DNA from: JANMEX01 sp041751995
Lineage (GTDB): Bacteria > Pseudomonadota > Alphaproteobacteria > Rhizobiales > Rhizobiaceae
Direction: 5' to 3'
Length of the DNA: 64,000 nt
NCBI GenBank assembly: GCA_041751995.1
Contig: JBGSHY010000059.1
Span: 1-64,000, forward strand
Part shown: in pieces, positions 7,469 to 15,099 of the stretch
Layout of the letters: the number at the start of each line of letters is the position of its first letter
Position numbering within the stretch: position 1 is the first letter of the stretch
Notes under the pieces: model-generated
Told to the model about the DNA's origin: nothing
Databases searched by the model: none
What the model saw: only the letters and a program-made list of their open reading frames with translations
Made by a program: the position numbers and the translations under genes

Positions 7469-9433
7469 ATGGCACTGCCTGAAAATATCGCTCCGGCGCT
7501 CAAACGTGCATTGGAAGAACGCGGTTACGCGGAACTCACGCCGGTGCAGAGCGCCATGCTGGAGGAGGGCGTTGCCGATGCTGATCTTCTGGTGTCCGCG
7601 CAGACCGGATCCGGCAAGACGGTCGCCTTTGGCATGGCCATTGCCAACAGCCTGATGGGCAATAATGAAAAGCTTGGCATGGCTGTACAGCCCTTGGCGC
7701 TGATCGTCGCGCCGACGCGTGAACTTGCCTTGCAGGTCAGCCGTGAGCTTTCCTGGCTCTATGCCGGAGCTGGCGCCAAGATGGCGACCTGTGTCGGCGG
7801 GATGGAAATGCGCAAGGAAGTCCGGTCACTGCAGCAAGGCGCGCATTTCGTCGTCGGCACGCCCGGACGTTTGCGTGATCACATCACGCGCGGGTCGCTT
7901 GATCTTGAAGGCATCAAGGCCGTCGTTCTCGACGAAGCGGACGAGATGCTTGACCTTGGTTTCCGCGAAGACCTTGAATTCATTCTCGACGCCTCTCCCA
8001 AAGAGCGCCGCACGCTAATGTTCTCGGCGACCGTTCCGGCGCAGATCGGCAAGATGGCCGCCAAATACCAGCGCGACGCCATGCGCATCGCCACCGCTGG
8101 TGAAAAGAAGCAGCACGCCGACATTGAATACCGGCTGATGCCCGTCGCGCCGCATGAACGAGAGAACGCGATCATCAATGCACTGCTGTATTTTGATGCG
8201 CCAAGCACGATGGTTTTCTGCGCAACCCGCGATGCGGTCAAACATCTGGCAAGCCGCCTCGGCAACCGGGGCTTCGGTGTCGTGTCGCTGTCCGGTGAGC
8301 TGTCGCAGGCCGAGCGCACCAACGCGCTGCAGTCGATGCGCGATGGGCGCGCCCGTGTCTGCGTGGCAACCGACGTCGCTGCGCGCGGCATTGATTTGCC
8401 GAACCTTGATCTTGTCATCCATGCCGACCTTCCGACCAACCCGGACACGCTGCTTCACAGGTCTGGTCGCACGGGGCGGGCAGGGCGCAAGGGCATATGC
8501 ATTCTCGTTGCTCCGATGCACCGTCGCCGCTCCGCCGAACGTCTGCTGTCGCTTGCCAAGGTGCAGGCCACACAGGTGCGCGCGCCGAGCCAGATGGACA
8601 TTTACGAGCGCGACCGCGAGCGGCTTTTGAGCGGCATCAGTGCGGATTTGGAGCGCTCGCCGGAAGAGGCTGAAACGGTCACCGAACTTCTCAAGCGCCA
8701 CTCGGCAGATGCCGTCGCGCTTGCCTACATCCGCATGGTCCAGGCTTCGCGCCCGACTGCGGAAGAACTCTCCGACACCGGTATTCCGGAAGTTGCGACG
8801 CCGTCAGGCGAGAAGGAAGCGGACCGGTTTGAAAATGGTGTCTGGTTCCGCATTCCGCAGGGCCGCAAGCACAATGTCGAGCCGCGATGGCTGCTGCCGA
8901 CACTGTGCAAGGCAGGGCATCTGACCAAACGCGACATTGGTTTCATCCGATTGCTCGACAATGAAACCCGATTTGAAATCCGCCCGGAAAAAGCTGACGC
9001 ATTCTTCGAGGCAATCTCCAATGCCAAGGGCAGCGAGAAGGGCTTGCGCGTCGCCCGCTTTGTCGGCGACCCGAGCATCCTGCCGCCGCGTAAAACCGCT
9101 GACGGGGAAGCCAAGCCGTTTGGTGAAAAGAAGCCGTTTGCGGAAAAGAAGCGTTGGACAAAGGATCAAAAGTCGGCCCGCCCGAAGAATGATGAACGCC
9201 CGGCAGCTTATGTTAAGCCGGCAGAAGGCAATGAGGCTCCTGCAAAGCCTTGGGCCAAGCCCGGCGAAACTGCGCCAAAGACGTGGGACAAGCCGCGCGA
9301 CGGCGCGCCTAAAGCTTGGGACAAGCCACGCGACGTGGCGCCAAAAACTTGGGATAAACCCAAGAAGCCCGCAGGCAAAACATTTGAAAAGCCGAACAAG
9401 CCATTCAAACCAAAGGGTAAACCGAACGGTTAG
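7469..9433 (+). CDS. DEAD-box ATP-dependent RNA helicase
   Basis: The protein unwinds structured RNA using ATP, probably in ribosome assembly or cold adaptation. It has AQTGSGKT (residues 44-51), PTREL (82-86), DEAD (155-158), SAT (186-188) and the HRSGRTGRAGR motif of the second RecA lobe. A DbpA-type RNA-binding domain follows (near residues 480-540), then a Lys/Pro-rich disordered tail with three tandem 11-residue units containing WDKP (about 9270-9370). At 654 residues it is typical for the CsdA/DeaD-like helicases of Rhizobiales. The gene is preceded by 245 bases without a convincing gene and ends seven bases from the convergent gene at 9441. The exact subfamily (DeaD, RhlE or DbpA) is not settled, so no symbol is given. 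Confidence 0.93.
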   Translation: MALPENIAPALKRALEERGYAELTPVQSAMLEEGVADADLLVSAQTGSGKTVAFGMAIANSLMGNNEKLGMAVQPLALIVAPTRELALQVSRELSWLYAGAGAKMATCVGGMEMRKEVRSLQQGAHFVVGTPGRLRDHITRGSLDLEGIKAVVLDEADEMLDLGFREDLEFILDASPKERRTLMFSATVPAQIGKMAAKYQRDAMRIATAGEKKQHADIEYRLMPVAPHERENAIINALLYFDAPSTMVFCATRDAVKHLASRLGNRGFGVVSLSGELSQAERTNALQSMRDGRARVCVATDVAARGIDLPNLDLVIHADLPTNPDTLLHRSGRTGRAGRKGICILVAPMHRRRSAERLLSLAKVQATQVRAPSQMDIYERDRERLLSGISADLERSPEEAETVTELLKRHSADAVALAYIRMVQASRPTAEELSDTGIPEVATPSGEKEADRFENGVWFRIPQGRKHNVEPRWLLPTLCKAGHLTKRDIGFIRLLDNETRFEIRPEKADAFFEAISNAKGSEKGLRVARFVGDPSILPPRKTADGEAKPFGEKKPFAEKKRWTKDQKSARPKNDERPAAYVKPAEGNEAPAKPWAKPGETAPKTWDKPRDGAPKAWDKPRDVAPKTWDKPKKPAGKTFEKPNKPFKPKGKPNG

Positions 9434-9440
9434 CTCTAGG

Positions 9441-9926
9441 TCATCCTGAGTCGGATTCGACTGTTATGAATTGCCCGCCGTCCGGCGAGCTGAAATCCGG
9501 CCAAGCCTTGGCTTCAAATTGCGCCCAGGAAAATCGTTTGCTGATGCGGCCAGGGGCTTCACCCTGGCCAGCGCTGTTTGCCGGCCAGACATCCCATTCT
9601 TCGTAAGTCCGCTCGATATAGAAGGTGATTTCGTCATGAGTGGCAGACACAGTTGCCTTGATCCAGCCGGTTAGGTCGGGGCTGACTTGAAATCGGGCCC
9701 GTTTCTGCCCGTCGTCAGACACAAATTCGGCTTCGAGGAATTGTCCGGATGTCTCGAATCGACTGCAGCCGAATTGCAAGTTGCCAAGTTTCCAATTTTT
9801 AGTCGCCACCAATTCGAGTTCCAGGCCATTGACGAAAATATGAAACGCCACTTCAGGCGGCAGGGAAGCGTCCCCGCCTATCATCGGATCGGAAAAGAAA
9901 GGCTTTCTGGCTGGCGGATTGTTCAT
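9441..9926 (-). CDS. Hypothetical protein, 161 residues
   Basis: The minus frame is open much further upstream, but only the part from the Met at 9926 lies outside the adenine deaminase gene and reads like a protein; the remainder is antisense shadow. The product is soluble, acidic and rich in aromatic residues, with alternating beta-like stretches and a W-x-x-W pair near residues 111-114. I recognise no family. It has no signal peptide. It is divergent from the deaminase gene (73 bases apart) and convergent with the helicase gene. Confidence 0.6.
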   Translation of the reverse strand: MNNPPARKPFFSDPMIGGDASLPPEVAFHIFVNGLELELVATKNWKLGNLQFGCSRFETSGQFLEAEFVSDDGQKRARFQVSPDLTGWIKATVSATHDEITFYIERTYEEWDVWPANSAGQGEAPGRISKRFSWAQFEAKAWPDFSSPDGGQFITVESDSG

Positions 9927-9998
9927 TGCGCGTTTTTCAAAAGGGCTGGCAAAGCGGCCTGACAGTTGGCAGATTGCGGACTTCAAGGAGACTGCCGC

Positions 9999-11816
9999 AT
10001 GTCCATATCTGAGTCCACACCGTTCAAGCCGCTCAAATCCTGGACCGAAGTCGCCCCGCTGCTGGTTGATGTGGCGATGGGACGAAAGCCTGCCGATCTT
10101 GTGGTGCGCAACGGGCGCTGGGTGAATGTGCATTCCGGAGAGATTATTCCCGGTACGGATCTGGCGATTGCCGAGGGCCGGTTTGCATGGTGCGGTCCTG
10201 ATGCCGGCCATTGCATCGGGCCGGATACAATCATCGTGGATGCGCAGGACCACTATCTGGTTCCGGGCCTGTGCGACGGTCACATGCATGTCGAAAGCGG
10301 CATGGTGACTGTCACGGAATTCTGCCGCGCGGTCATTCCGCATGGCACGACTTCGATGTTCATCGACCCGCATGAAATCGCCAATGTGCTGGGGCTTGAC
10401 GGCGTCCGGCTGATGCATGACGAGGCGATGGCCATGCCGACCAATGTGTTTGTGCAACTTCCATCCTGCGTGCCGTCGTTCCCGGGGATTGAACATGCCG
10501 GCGCTGCGTTCAAAGCGGAGGACTTTGAGGAGGCCATGGGCTGGCCCAACATCATCGGCCTTGGCGAGGTCATGAATTTCCCCGGCGTTGTCGCCAACGA
10601 TCCGATCATGGTAGCCGCCGTCGCGGCGACCACAAAAGCAGGCAAAACCGTCGGCGGCCATTATGCCTCGCCGGACCTTGGCCGCCCGTTCCATGCCTAT
10701 GCGGCTGCAGGCCCTGAGGACGACCATGAAGGCACCCGCGCAGAGGATGCGATCGCCCGCGTGCGCCAAGGCATGAAGGCGATGTTGCGGCTTGGCAGCG
10801 CCTGGTATGATGTCGCCACCCAGATCAAGGCGGTGACCGAAAGCGGGCTTGATCCACGGCATTTCATCCTGTGCACCGATGACAGCCATTCCGGCACGCT
10901 GATCGAAGAGGGGCATATGGACCGCGTTGTCCGCCACGCCATCCAGCAGGGGCTGAAACCGGTGACCGCCATCCAGATGGCGACGCTCAACACAGCCGAG
11001 CATTTCAAGGTGGAGCGCGATCTGGGGTCGATTTCGCCGGGCAGGCGGGCGGACTTCCTGATCGTGTCCGATCTCGCCGAAATGGCGATTGAAGAAATCT
11101 ATGCGAGGGGAGTCCATCTGGCCTCGAAGGGCAAGCTTGTCCGCGACATTCCGGCTTATGACTATCCGGAAAAGGCAAAGAATACCGTCAACATGAAGCG
11201 CGATCTTGGCGCGCAAGACTTTGACATTGTTGCGCCATCCGGCGCGAATTCCGTCCGTGTGCGGGTCATCGGCGTGGTTGAGAACCAGGCGCCGACCAAG
11301 GCGCTGGAGGCAGAACTGCCGATCCTCGACGGGCTGGTCGGCATGGATGTCGCCAACGATGTCTGCCAGATCTCACTGGTCGAGCGTCACCGCGCCACCG
11401 GCAATGTCACCAACGCGTTCGTCTCAGGCTTCGGCTACAGGCTCCCTTGCGCCATGGCCTCGACCGTCGCGCATGACTGCCATCACATGATCGTCGTCGG
11501 CACCAACAAGGCCGACATGGCGCAGGCGGCAAACCGGCTGCGCGAGATCGGCGGCGGGGTGGTGCTGATTTCGCGAGGCAAGGAGCTAGCGCTGGTCGAG
11601 ATGCCGATTGCAGGTTTGATGTCACAGGAACGCGCCGAAATCGTCGCCGCCAAGGCTGCAAAGCTGACGGACGCAATGCGTACCGTCGGCTGCGACCTCA
11701 ACAACGCCTACATGCAGCACTCGCTGCTGGCATTGGTGGTGATACCGGAACTGCGCATTTCGGACATCGGGCTGGTCGATGTGCGGACTTTCGAGAAGGT
11801 GGAGCTGTTTGTGTGA
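9999..11816 (+). CDS. ade: Adenine deaminase
   Basis: It hydrolyses adenine to hypoxanthine and ammonia in purine salvage. This 605-residue amidohydrolase has the metal-binding HMHVES motif after a VPGLCDGH segment, the TTSMFIDPHEIANV segment of this family, H-x-x-S-x-D-L and CTDDSH motifs, and the C-terminal adenine deaminase domain including FVSGFG. The ATG at 9999 was chosen over the upstream one at 9966 because AAGGAG lies 8 bases before it and the protein then begins as usual for the family. The next gene (vapC) is convergent, so ade looks monocistronic. Confidence 0.95.
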   Translation: MSISESTPFKPLKSWTEVAPLLVDVAMGRKPADLVVRNGRWVNVHSGEIIPGTDLAIAEGRFAWCGPDAGHCIGPDTIIVDAQDHYLVPGLCDGHMHVESGMVTVTEFCRAVIPHGTTSMFIDPHEIANVLGLDGVRLMHDEAMAMPTNVFVQLPSCVPSFPGIEHAGAAFKAEDFEEAMGWPNIIGLGEVMNFPGVVANDPIMVAAVAATTKAGKTVGGHYASPDLGRPFHAYAAAGPEDDHEGTRAEDAIARVRQGMKAMLRLGSAWYDVATQIKAVTESGLDPRHFILCTDDSHSGTLIEEGHMDRVVRHAIQQGLKPVTAIQMATLNTAEHFKVERDLGSISPGRRADFLIVSDLAEMAIEEIYARGVHLASKGKLVRDIPAYDYPEKAKNTVNMKRDLGAQDFDIVAPSGANSVRVRVIGVVENQAPTKALEAELPILDGLVGMDVANDVCQISLVERHRATGNVTNAFVSGFGYRLPCAMASTVAHDCHHMIVVGTNKADMAQAANRLREIGGGVVLISRGKELALVEMPIAGLMSQERAEIVAAKAAKLTDAMRTVGCDLNNAYMQHSLLALVVIPELRISDIGLVDVRTFEKVELFV

Positions 11817-11863
11817 GGCGTGAGATTGCATCCGATACTTCAAGGCCTCGGCTGACCGTAACT

Positions 11864-12292
11864 TTAGAGGATCACCAAATTCTCCGGTTTGCATCCCTTG
11901 ACGGCGGCAGAGCGGATTTTGCGGTCAAATGTCACCAGCCTTCCGCCATTGCTGACCGCAGTCGCAAGAAGCGATATGTCCGTGATCTGGCCGTGATTGC
12001 CCACGTGCGTGATATCAAAAACTGCGTTGTCGGTCAGTGAAATGGTGTTTGGCCAGAATTGGTGATCCGCCGATTGTTTCGCAAGCATCAGCAGGTGCAC
12101 TGCAGTCGCAGGGGATTGCGGCAGCGGATAACGCGGATTGCTCAGAATGCGAACGAAACCGTTCTCCGTGATCGAACACGTCGCCCAGCCATGCTCACCA
12201 TTATCAAGCAGCCATTCGTGCGCAGACTCGTGGTGAACGTGGTCCGGTTGAAACAAGGCTATGAGCGCGTTGACATCAAAAAGCGCCCGCAT
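11864..12292 (-). CDS. PIN-domain toxin, VapC type
   Basis: This is a 142-residue PIN-domain protein, probably an Mg-dependent endoribonuclease acting on tRNA or other RNA as the toxin of a type II toxin-antitoxin pair. Acidic residues expected of the active site are visible: Asp near residue 6 in FDVNALI, Glu in the TENGFVRIL segment, and Asp residues around DIS-LL and FDRK towards the C-terminus. The W-A-T-C-x-I-T-E-x-G segment is typical of the VapC family found in alphaproteobacteria. It starts 3 bases after the antitoxin gene, so the two are co-transcribed and probably translationally coupled. Confidence 0.9.
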   Translation of the reverse strand: MRALFDVNALIALFQPDHVHHESAHEWLLDNGEHGWATCSITENGFVRILSNPRYPLPQSPATAVHLLMLAKQSADHQFWPNTISLTDNAVFDITHVGNHGQITDISLLATAVSNGGRLVTFDRKIRSAAVKGCKPENLVIL

Positions 12293-12295
12293 TGA

Positions 12296-12526
12296 TCAGA
12301 ATTCGTCGTCGAGGAGCGACTGGATCAACTCCGGACTGACAACCTGACCGGTCGCCGGCAATTGCGGAAACCCGTTGCGCTTGCCCGCCTGATTCAGGTT
12401 GGCAGGGGCAACCAGCGCCTTGCGGGCAAGGTCAGAAATGACCTCACCCAGCGTTTTCTTCCCGCGTGAGGCCAAATCTCTGGCTGCGAGCAATACATCT
12501 GGTGCAATATCAATTGTGGTGCGCAT
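12296..12526 (-). CDS. Ribbon-helix-helix antitoxin, VapB type
   Basis: This is a 76-residue protein whose first 45 residues fit a ribbon-helix-helix DNA-binding antitoxin: a RTTIDI strand, a helix (DVLLAARDLASR), then a G-K-T-L turn and a second helix. The C-terminal half, with Pro/Gly and acidic residues, would bind and neutralise the PIN toxin encoded just downstream. Such antitoxins normally repress their own operon. The gene lies 52 bases downstream of gloA on the same strand. Confidence 0.88.
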   Translation of the reverse strand: MRTTIDIAPDVLLAARDLASRGKKTLGEVISDLARKALVAPANLNQAGKRNGFPQLPATGQVVSPELIQSLLDDEF

Positions 12527-12578
12527 GCATCAAAACATACTGCATCAGATGCCGATAATCAATTGCCCGGTCTTAACT

Positions 12579-13034
12579 TCACCAGCTCCCCGTGTTCGGC
12601 ATCGAAATCCACGGTTCGACCGGCGTCAGCGGCTCGCCTTCCTGCAGGATCTCGATCGAGATGCCATCCGGCGAACGGACGAAGGCCATGTTGCCGTCGC
12701 GCGGCGGGCGGTTGATGAGGATGCCGGCTTTCATCAGCTTTGTGCAGGTTTCGTGGATGTTGGCGACCTTGTAAGCGAGATGGCCGAAGTTGCGGCCGCC
12801 GGTGTAGGTCTCGGCATTGCCGTTTTCGTCTGGCCAATTGTAAGTCAGCTCCAGCTCAGGCGCACGCTCGGCGTCTGACTGGGCCTTGTTCCCGGGTGCG
12901 GCCAGAAAGAGCAGCGTGAAACGGCCTTTTTCGCTTTCGTGCCGGCGCACTTCAATCAGGCCGAGTTTGTTGCAGTAGAAATCCAGCGATTCGTTGATGT
13001 CGCGGATGCGGACCATGGTGTGTAGAAAGCGCAT
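12579..13034 (-). CDS. gloA: Lactoylglutathione lyase (glyoxalase I)
   Basis: It converts the hemithioacetal of methylglyoxal and glutathione to S-lactoylglutathione. This 151-residue VOC-superfamily protein shows the expected metal ligands: His5 in the RFLHTM start, Glu in LELTYNW, His in NFGHLAYKV and Glu in SIEILQEG. The NWPDENG loop and length suit the short Ni/Co-type bacterial glyoxalases. It is transcribed away from the cold-shock gene; the 181-base divergent region between them holds a CtrA-type box. Confidence 0.94.
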   Translation of the reverse strand: MRFLHTMVRIRDINESLDFYCNKLGLIEVRRHESEKGRFTLLFLAAPGNKAQSDAERAPELELTYNWPDENGNAETYTGGRNFGHLAYKVANIHETCTKLMKAGILINRPPRDGNMAFVRSPDGISIEILQEGEPLTPVEPWISMPNTGSW

Positions 13035-13161
13035 TGGCTGGTTCCTTCTTGATCTGGAGTGAACCGAAACGGGAAATTTCCGTGTCCGGATTCAACTTTT
13101 GCGGAAACTTTGCGGAAAAGCCTTGTGCAAACAGAATGCCATCTTGCCTCATCCACATGGG

Positions 13162-13176
13162 TTAATGATAACTTAA
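13162..13176. promoter_or_regulatory. CtrA-type binding site (TTAA-N7-TTAA)
   Basis: TTAA at 13162-13165 and TTAA at 13173-13176 are separated by exactly seven bases, a perfect match to the consensus of the alphaproteobacterial cell-cycle regulator CtrA, and a C follows the second half as often seen. It lies about 40 bases before the cold-shock gene start and about 130 bases before gloA, in the divergent intergenic region. Function is inferred from consensus and position. Confidence 0.5.
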
Positions 13177-13215
13177 CAACAAGAATCAGTAACGTGTAAC
13201 GGAAGGTAGCGCGGG

Positions 13216-13824
13216 ATGGGGGAAAAGGCGTCATCCTTTGCCGATGAAAACCTCGGTTTTCAGGCAGGGCAGAACAGTGCTGCGACCGACGGTCTGCGCG
13301 CCGACGCCGGTGTCGTTGAGATTTCCGGCGCGATCAAGTGGTTTGATGTTTCAAAAGGTTATGGCTTCATCGTTCCCGATCAAAAAGGTCTGACCGATGT
13401 GCTGCTGCACGTGACCTGCTTGCGGCGTGACGGTTTCCAGGTTGCGCTTGAAGGTGCACGCATCCATTGCCTGACACGTCCGGGCGAACGTGGATTGCAA
13501 GCGTTCCACGTCATCTCAATGGACAATTCCACCGCCATTCATCCCTCGACCACGCCGCAGCGCACGCATGTCACCGTGACGCCGACCAGCGGTCTGGAGC
13601 GCGCTCTGGTGAAATGGTTCAACAGGACCAAAGGGTTTGGTTTTGTGACGCGCGGCGAAGGCACCGAGGATATTTTCGTGCACATGGAGACCATGCGCCG
13701 CTATGGGCTGACGGAGCTTCGACCCGGCCAGGTGGTGCTGGTCCGCTTCGGGCCAGGCGACAAGGGATTGATGGCGTCAGAAATCCACCCTGACATTGGC
13801 GCGCCGATTCCTGTATCGAACTGA
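13216..13824 (+). CDS. Cold-shock protein with two CSD domains
   Basis: This is a 202-residue protein with two cold-shock domains joined by a linker. The first (about residues 37-100) has IKWFDVSKGYGFIVPD; the second (about 130-195) has VKWFNRTKGFGFV and DIFVHMET. Both carry the aromatic RNP1/RNP2 surfaces that bind single-stranded nucleic acid. Two-domain CSD proteins are common in Rhizobiales and act as RNA chaperones or growth-phase regulators. A GGAAGG lies 12 bases before the ATG. A DUF192 gene begins one base after its stop and is probably co-transcribed. Confidence 0.94.
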   Translation: MGEKASSFADENLGFQAGQNSAATDGLRADAGVVEISGAIKWFDVSKGYGFIVPDQKGLTDVLLHVTCLRRDGFQVALEGARIHCLTRPGERGLQAFHVISMDNSTAIHPSTTPQRTHVTVTPTSGLERALVKWFNRTKGFGFVTRGEGTEDIFVHMETMRRYGLTELRPGQVVLVRFGPGDKGLMASEIHPDIGAPIPVSN

Positions 13825-13825
13825 C

Positions 13826-14329
13826 ATGATTACCCGTTCTTTCATGGCCTTCTTGAGGGCGGTCCTTTGGGCCGCCTGTTTTGCTTTTCTGGCGGCCCTT
13901 CAGGGATGCGCGAAGGCCGGCGAGCCGATGGTGCTTCCGACCGATCCGGCGCCATTGGTGATTACAACGCCCAACGGGGACGTGAACCTTGCCATCGAGA
14001 TCGCCGATGATGACAAGGAGCAACAAAGAGGGTTGATGCACCGAGAGCGGCTGCCGGACGGGCACGGCATGCTTTTTGTCCTGGAGGAAACCCGCGAGGC
14101 GTTTTTCTGGATGAAGGACACGCCATCAGCACTTGATCTGTTGTTTGCCGATGAAAAGGGGCGTGTTGTCACCATCAAGCGCGGCGAACCGCTTTCCGAG
14201 GCGATTATCTCCGGAGAAAAGCCGGTCCGGTTTGTTCTGGAGATTGCAGCAGGCGAAGCGGCCCGGCTTGGCCTTGCGCCCGGCAATGAATTCCGGCATC
14301 CGGTTGTCGAGGCCATTTCTGACCAATAG
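13826..14329 (+). CDS. DUF192 family exported protein
   Basis: This 167-residue protein belongs to the DUF192 family, recognised by RGLMHRE-x-LP, GMLF and the F-W-M-K-x-T-x-S-x-L-D-LLF core, followed by the LE-x-AAG-x-A-x-x-LG end. The first 30 residues form a hydrophobic signal, and LQGC at its end could be a lipobox, so a lipoprotein is possible. The ATG at 13826 was chosen because it directly follows the preceding stop. The molecular function of the family is unknown. Confidence 0.88.
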   Translation: MITRSFMAFLRAVLWAACFAFLAALQGCAKAGEPMVLPTDPAPLVITTPNGDVNLAIEIADDDKEQQRGLMHRERLPDGHGMLFVLEETREAFFWMKDTPSALDLLFADEKGRVVTIKRGEPLSEAIISGEKPVRFVLEIAAGEAARLGLAPGNEFRHPVVEAISDQ

Positions 14330-14346
14330 CCCGCCAGGACATTTTT

Positions 14347-15099
14347 ATGAAGCATTTCTCCCATGATGGTTTTGACCTTGCATACATGGACCGCGGACAT
14401 GGCGATCCGGTGCTGCTCATTCATGGGTTTGCTTCCAATGCCCGCGTCAACTGGGAAGCACCGGGATGGATTTCGGCGCTGAATGAAGCGGGCTACCGCA
14501 CCATCGCCATCGACAATCGCGGACATGGCCACTCGTCTAAAAGCCATGATCCGAAAGATTATCATCCCGCTGCCATGGCCGGAGATGCACTGGCTCTGCT
14601 TGACCATCTCGGCCTCCCGGACGCGCATGTGATGGGCTATTCGATGGGCGCAAGGATCAGTGCGTTTCTGGCAATGGCAGCGCCGCAGCGGGTGCGTTCG
14701 CTGGTGTTCGGCGGGCTTGGTGACGGTATGGTCAAGGGTGTCGGCGACTGGGATCCGATTGCCGATGCGCTGCTTGCACCCGATCCGGCAAGCATCACCC
14801 ATGCGCGCGGCGCGGCGTTCCGCAAGTTTGCAGACCAGACCAAGAGCGATCGGTTGGCGCTTGCGGCCTGCATACAGACGTCGCGAGACCTCGTGAAGCC
14901 GCAGGACTTGCGCCTTTTGAACATGCCGGTACTTGTCGCAGCGGGCAGTCTCGACGACATTTCCGGCGACCCGTTTGAACTGGCGGCGATGATGCCGGAT
15001 GCAGGCGGGTTTGTGATCGTAGGCCGCGATCACATGATGGCGGTGGGCGACCGCAGCTTCAAGCGGGCTGTCTTGGCCTTCCTTGGGCGGGTGCGTTAG
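14347..15099 (+). CDS. Alpha/beta hydrolase
   Basis: This is a 250-residue alpha/beta-hydrolase fold protein. The oxyanion-hole HGFASN segment lies near residue 28, the nucleophile elbow is G-Y-S-M-G, and the catalytic His is in GRDHMMAVGD near the end, with an acidic residue in GSLDDISGDP. Substrate cannot be told. It follows the DUF192 gene by 17 bases and its TAG stop shares one base with the GTG start of recQ, so the cold-shock, DUF192, hydrolase and recQ genes may form one transcript. Confidence 0.9.
   Translation: MKHFSHDGFDLAYMDRGHGDPVLLIHGFASNARVNWEAPGWISALNEAGYRTIAIDNRGHGHSSKSHDPKDYHPAAMAGDALALLDHLGLPDAHVMGYSMGARISAFLAMAAPQRVRSLVFGGLGDGMVKGVGDWDPIADALLAPDPASITHARGAAFRKFADQTKSDRLALAACIQTSRDLVKPQDLRLLNMPVLVAAGSLDDISGDPFELAAMMPDAGGFVIVGRDHMMAVGDRSFKRAVLAFLGRVR

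Noticed and set aside
9268..9372. CRISPR-like tandem repeat
   Set aside because: The repeats are contiguous 33-base coding units inside the helicase tail, without spacers or cas genes.
9927..11216. Upstream extension of the minus frame that includes the 9441-9926 gene
   Set aside because: This part is antisense to adenine deaminase and His/Arg-rich; only the part from the Met at 9926 reads as protein.
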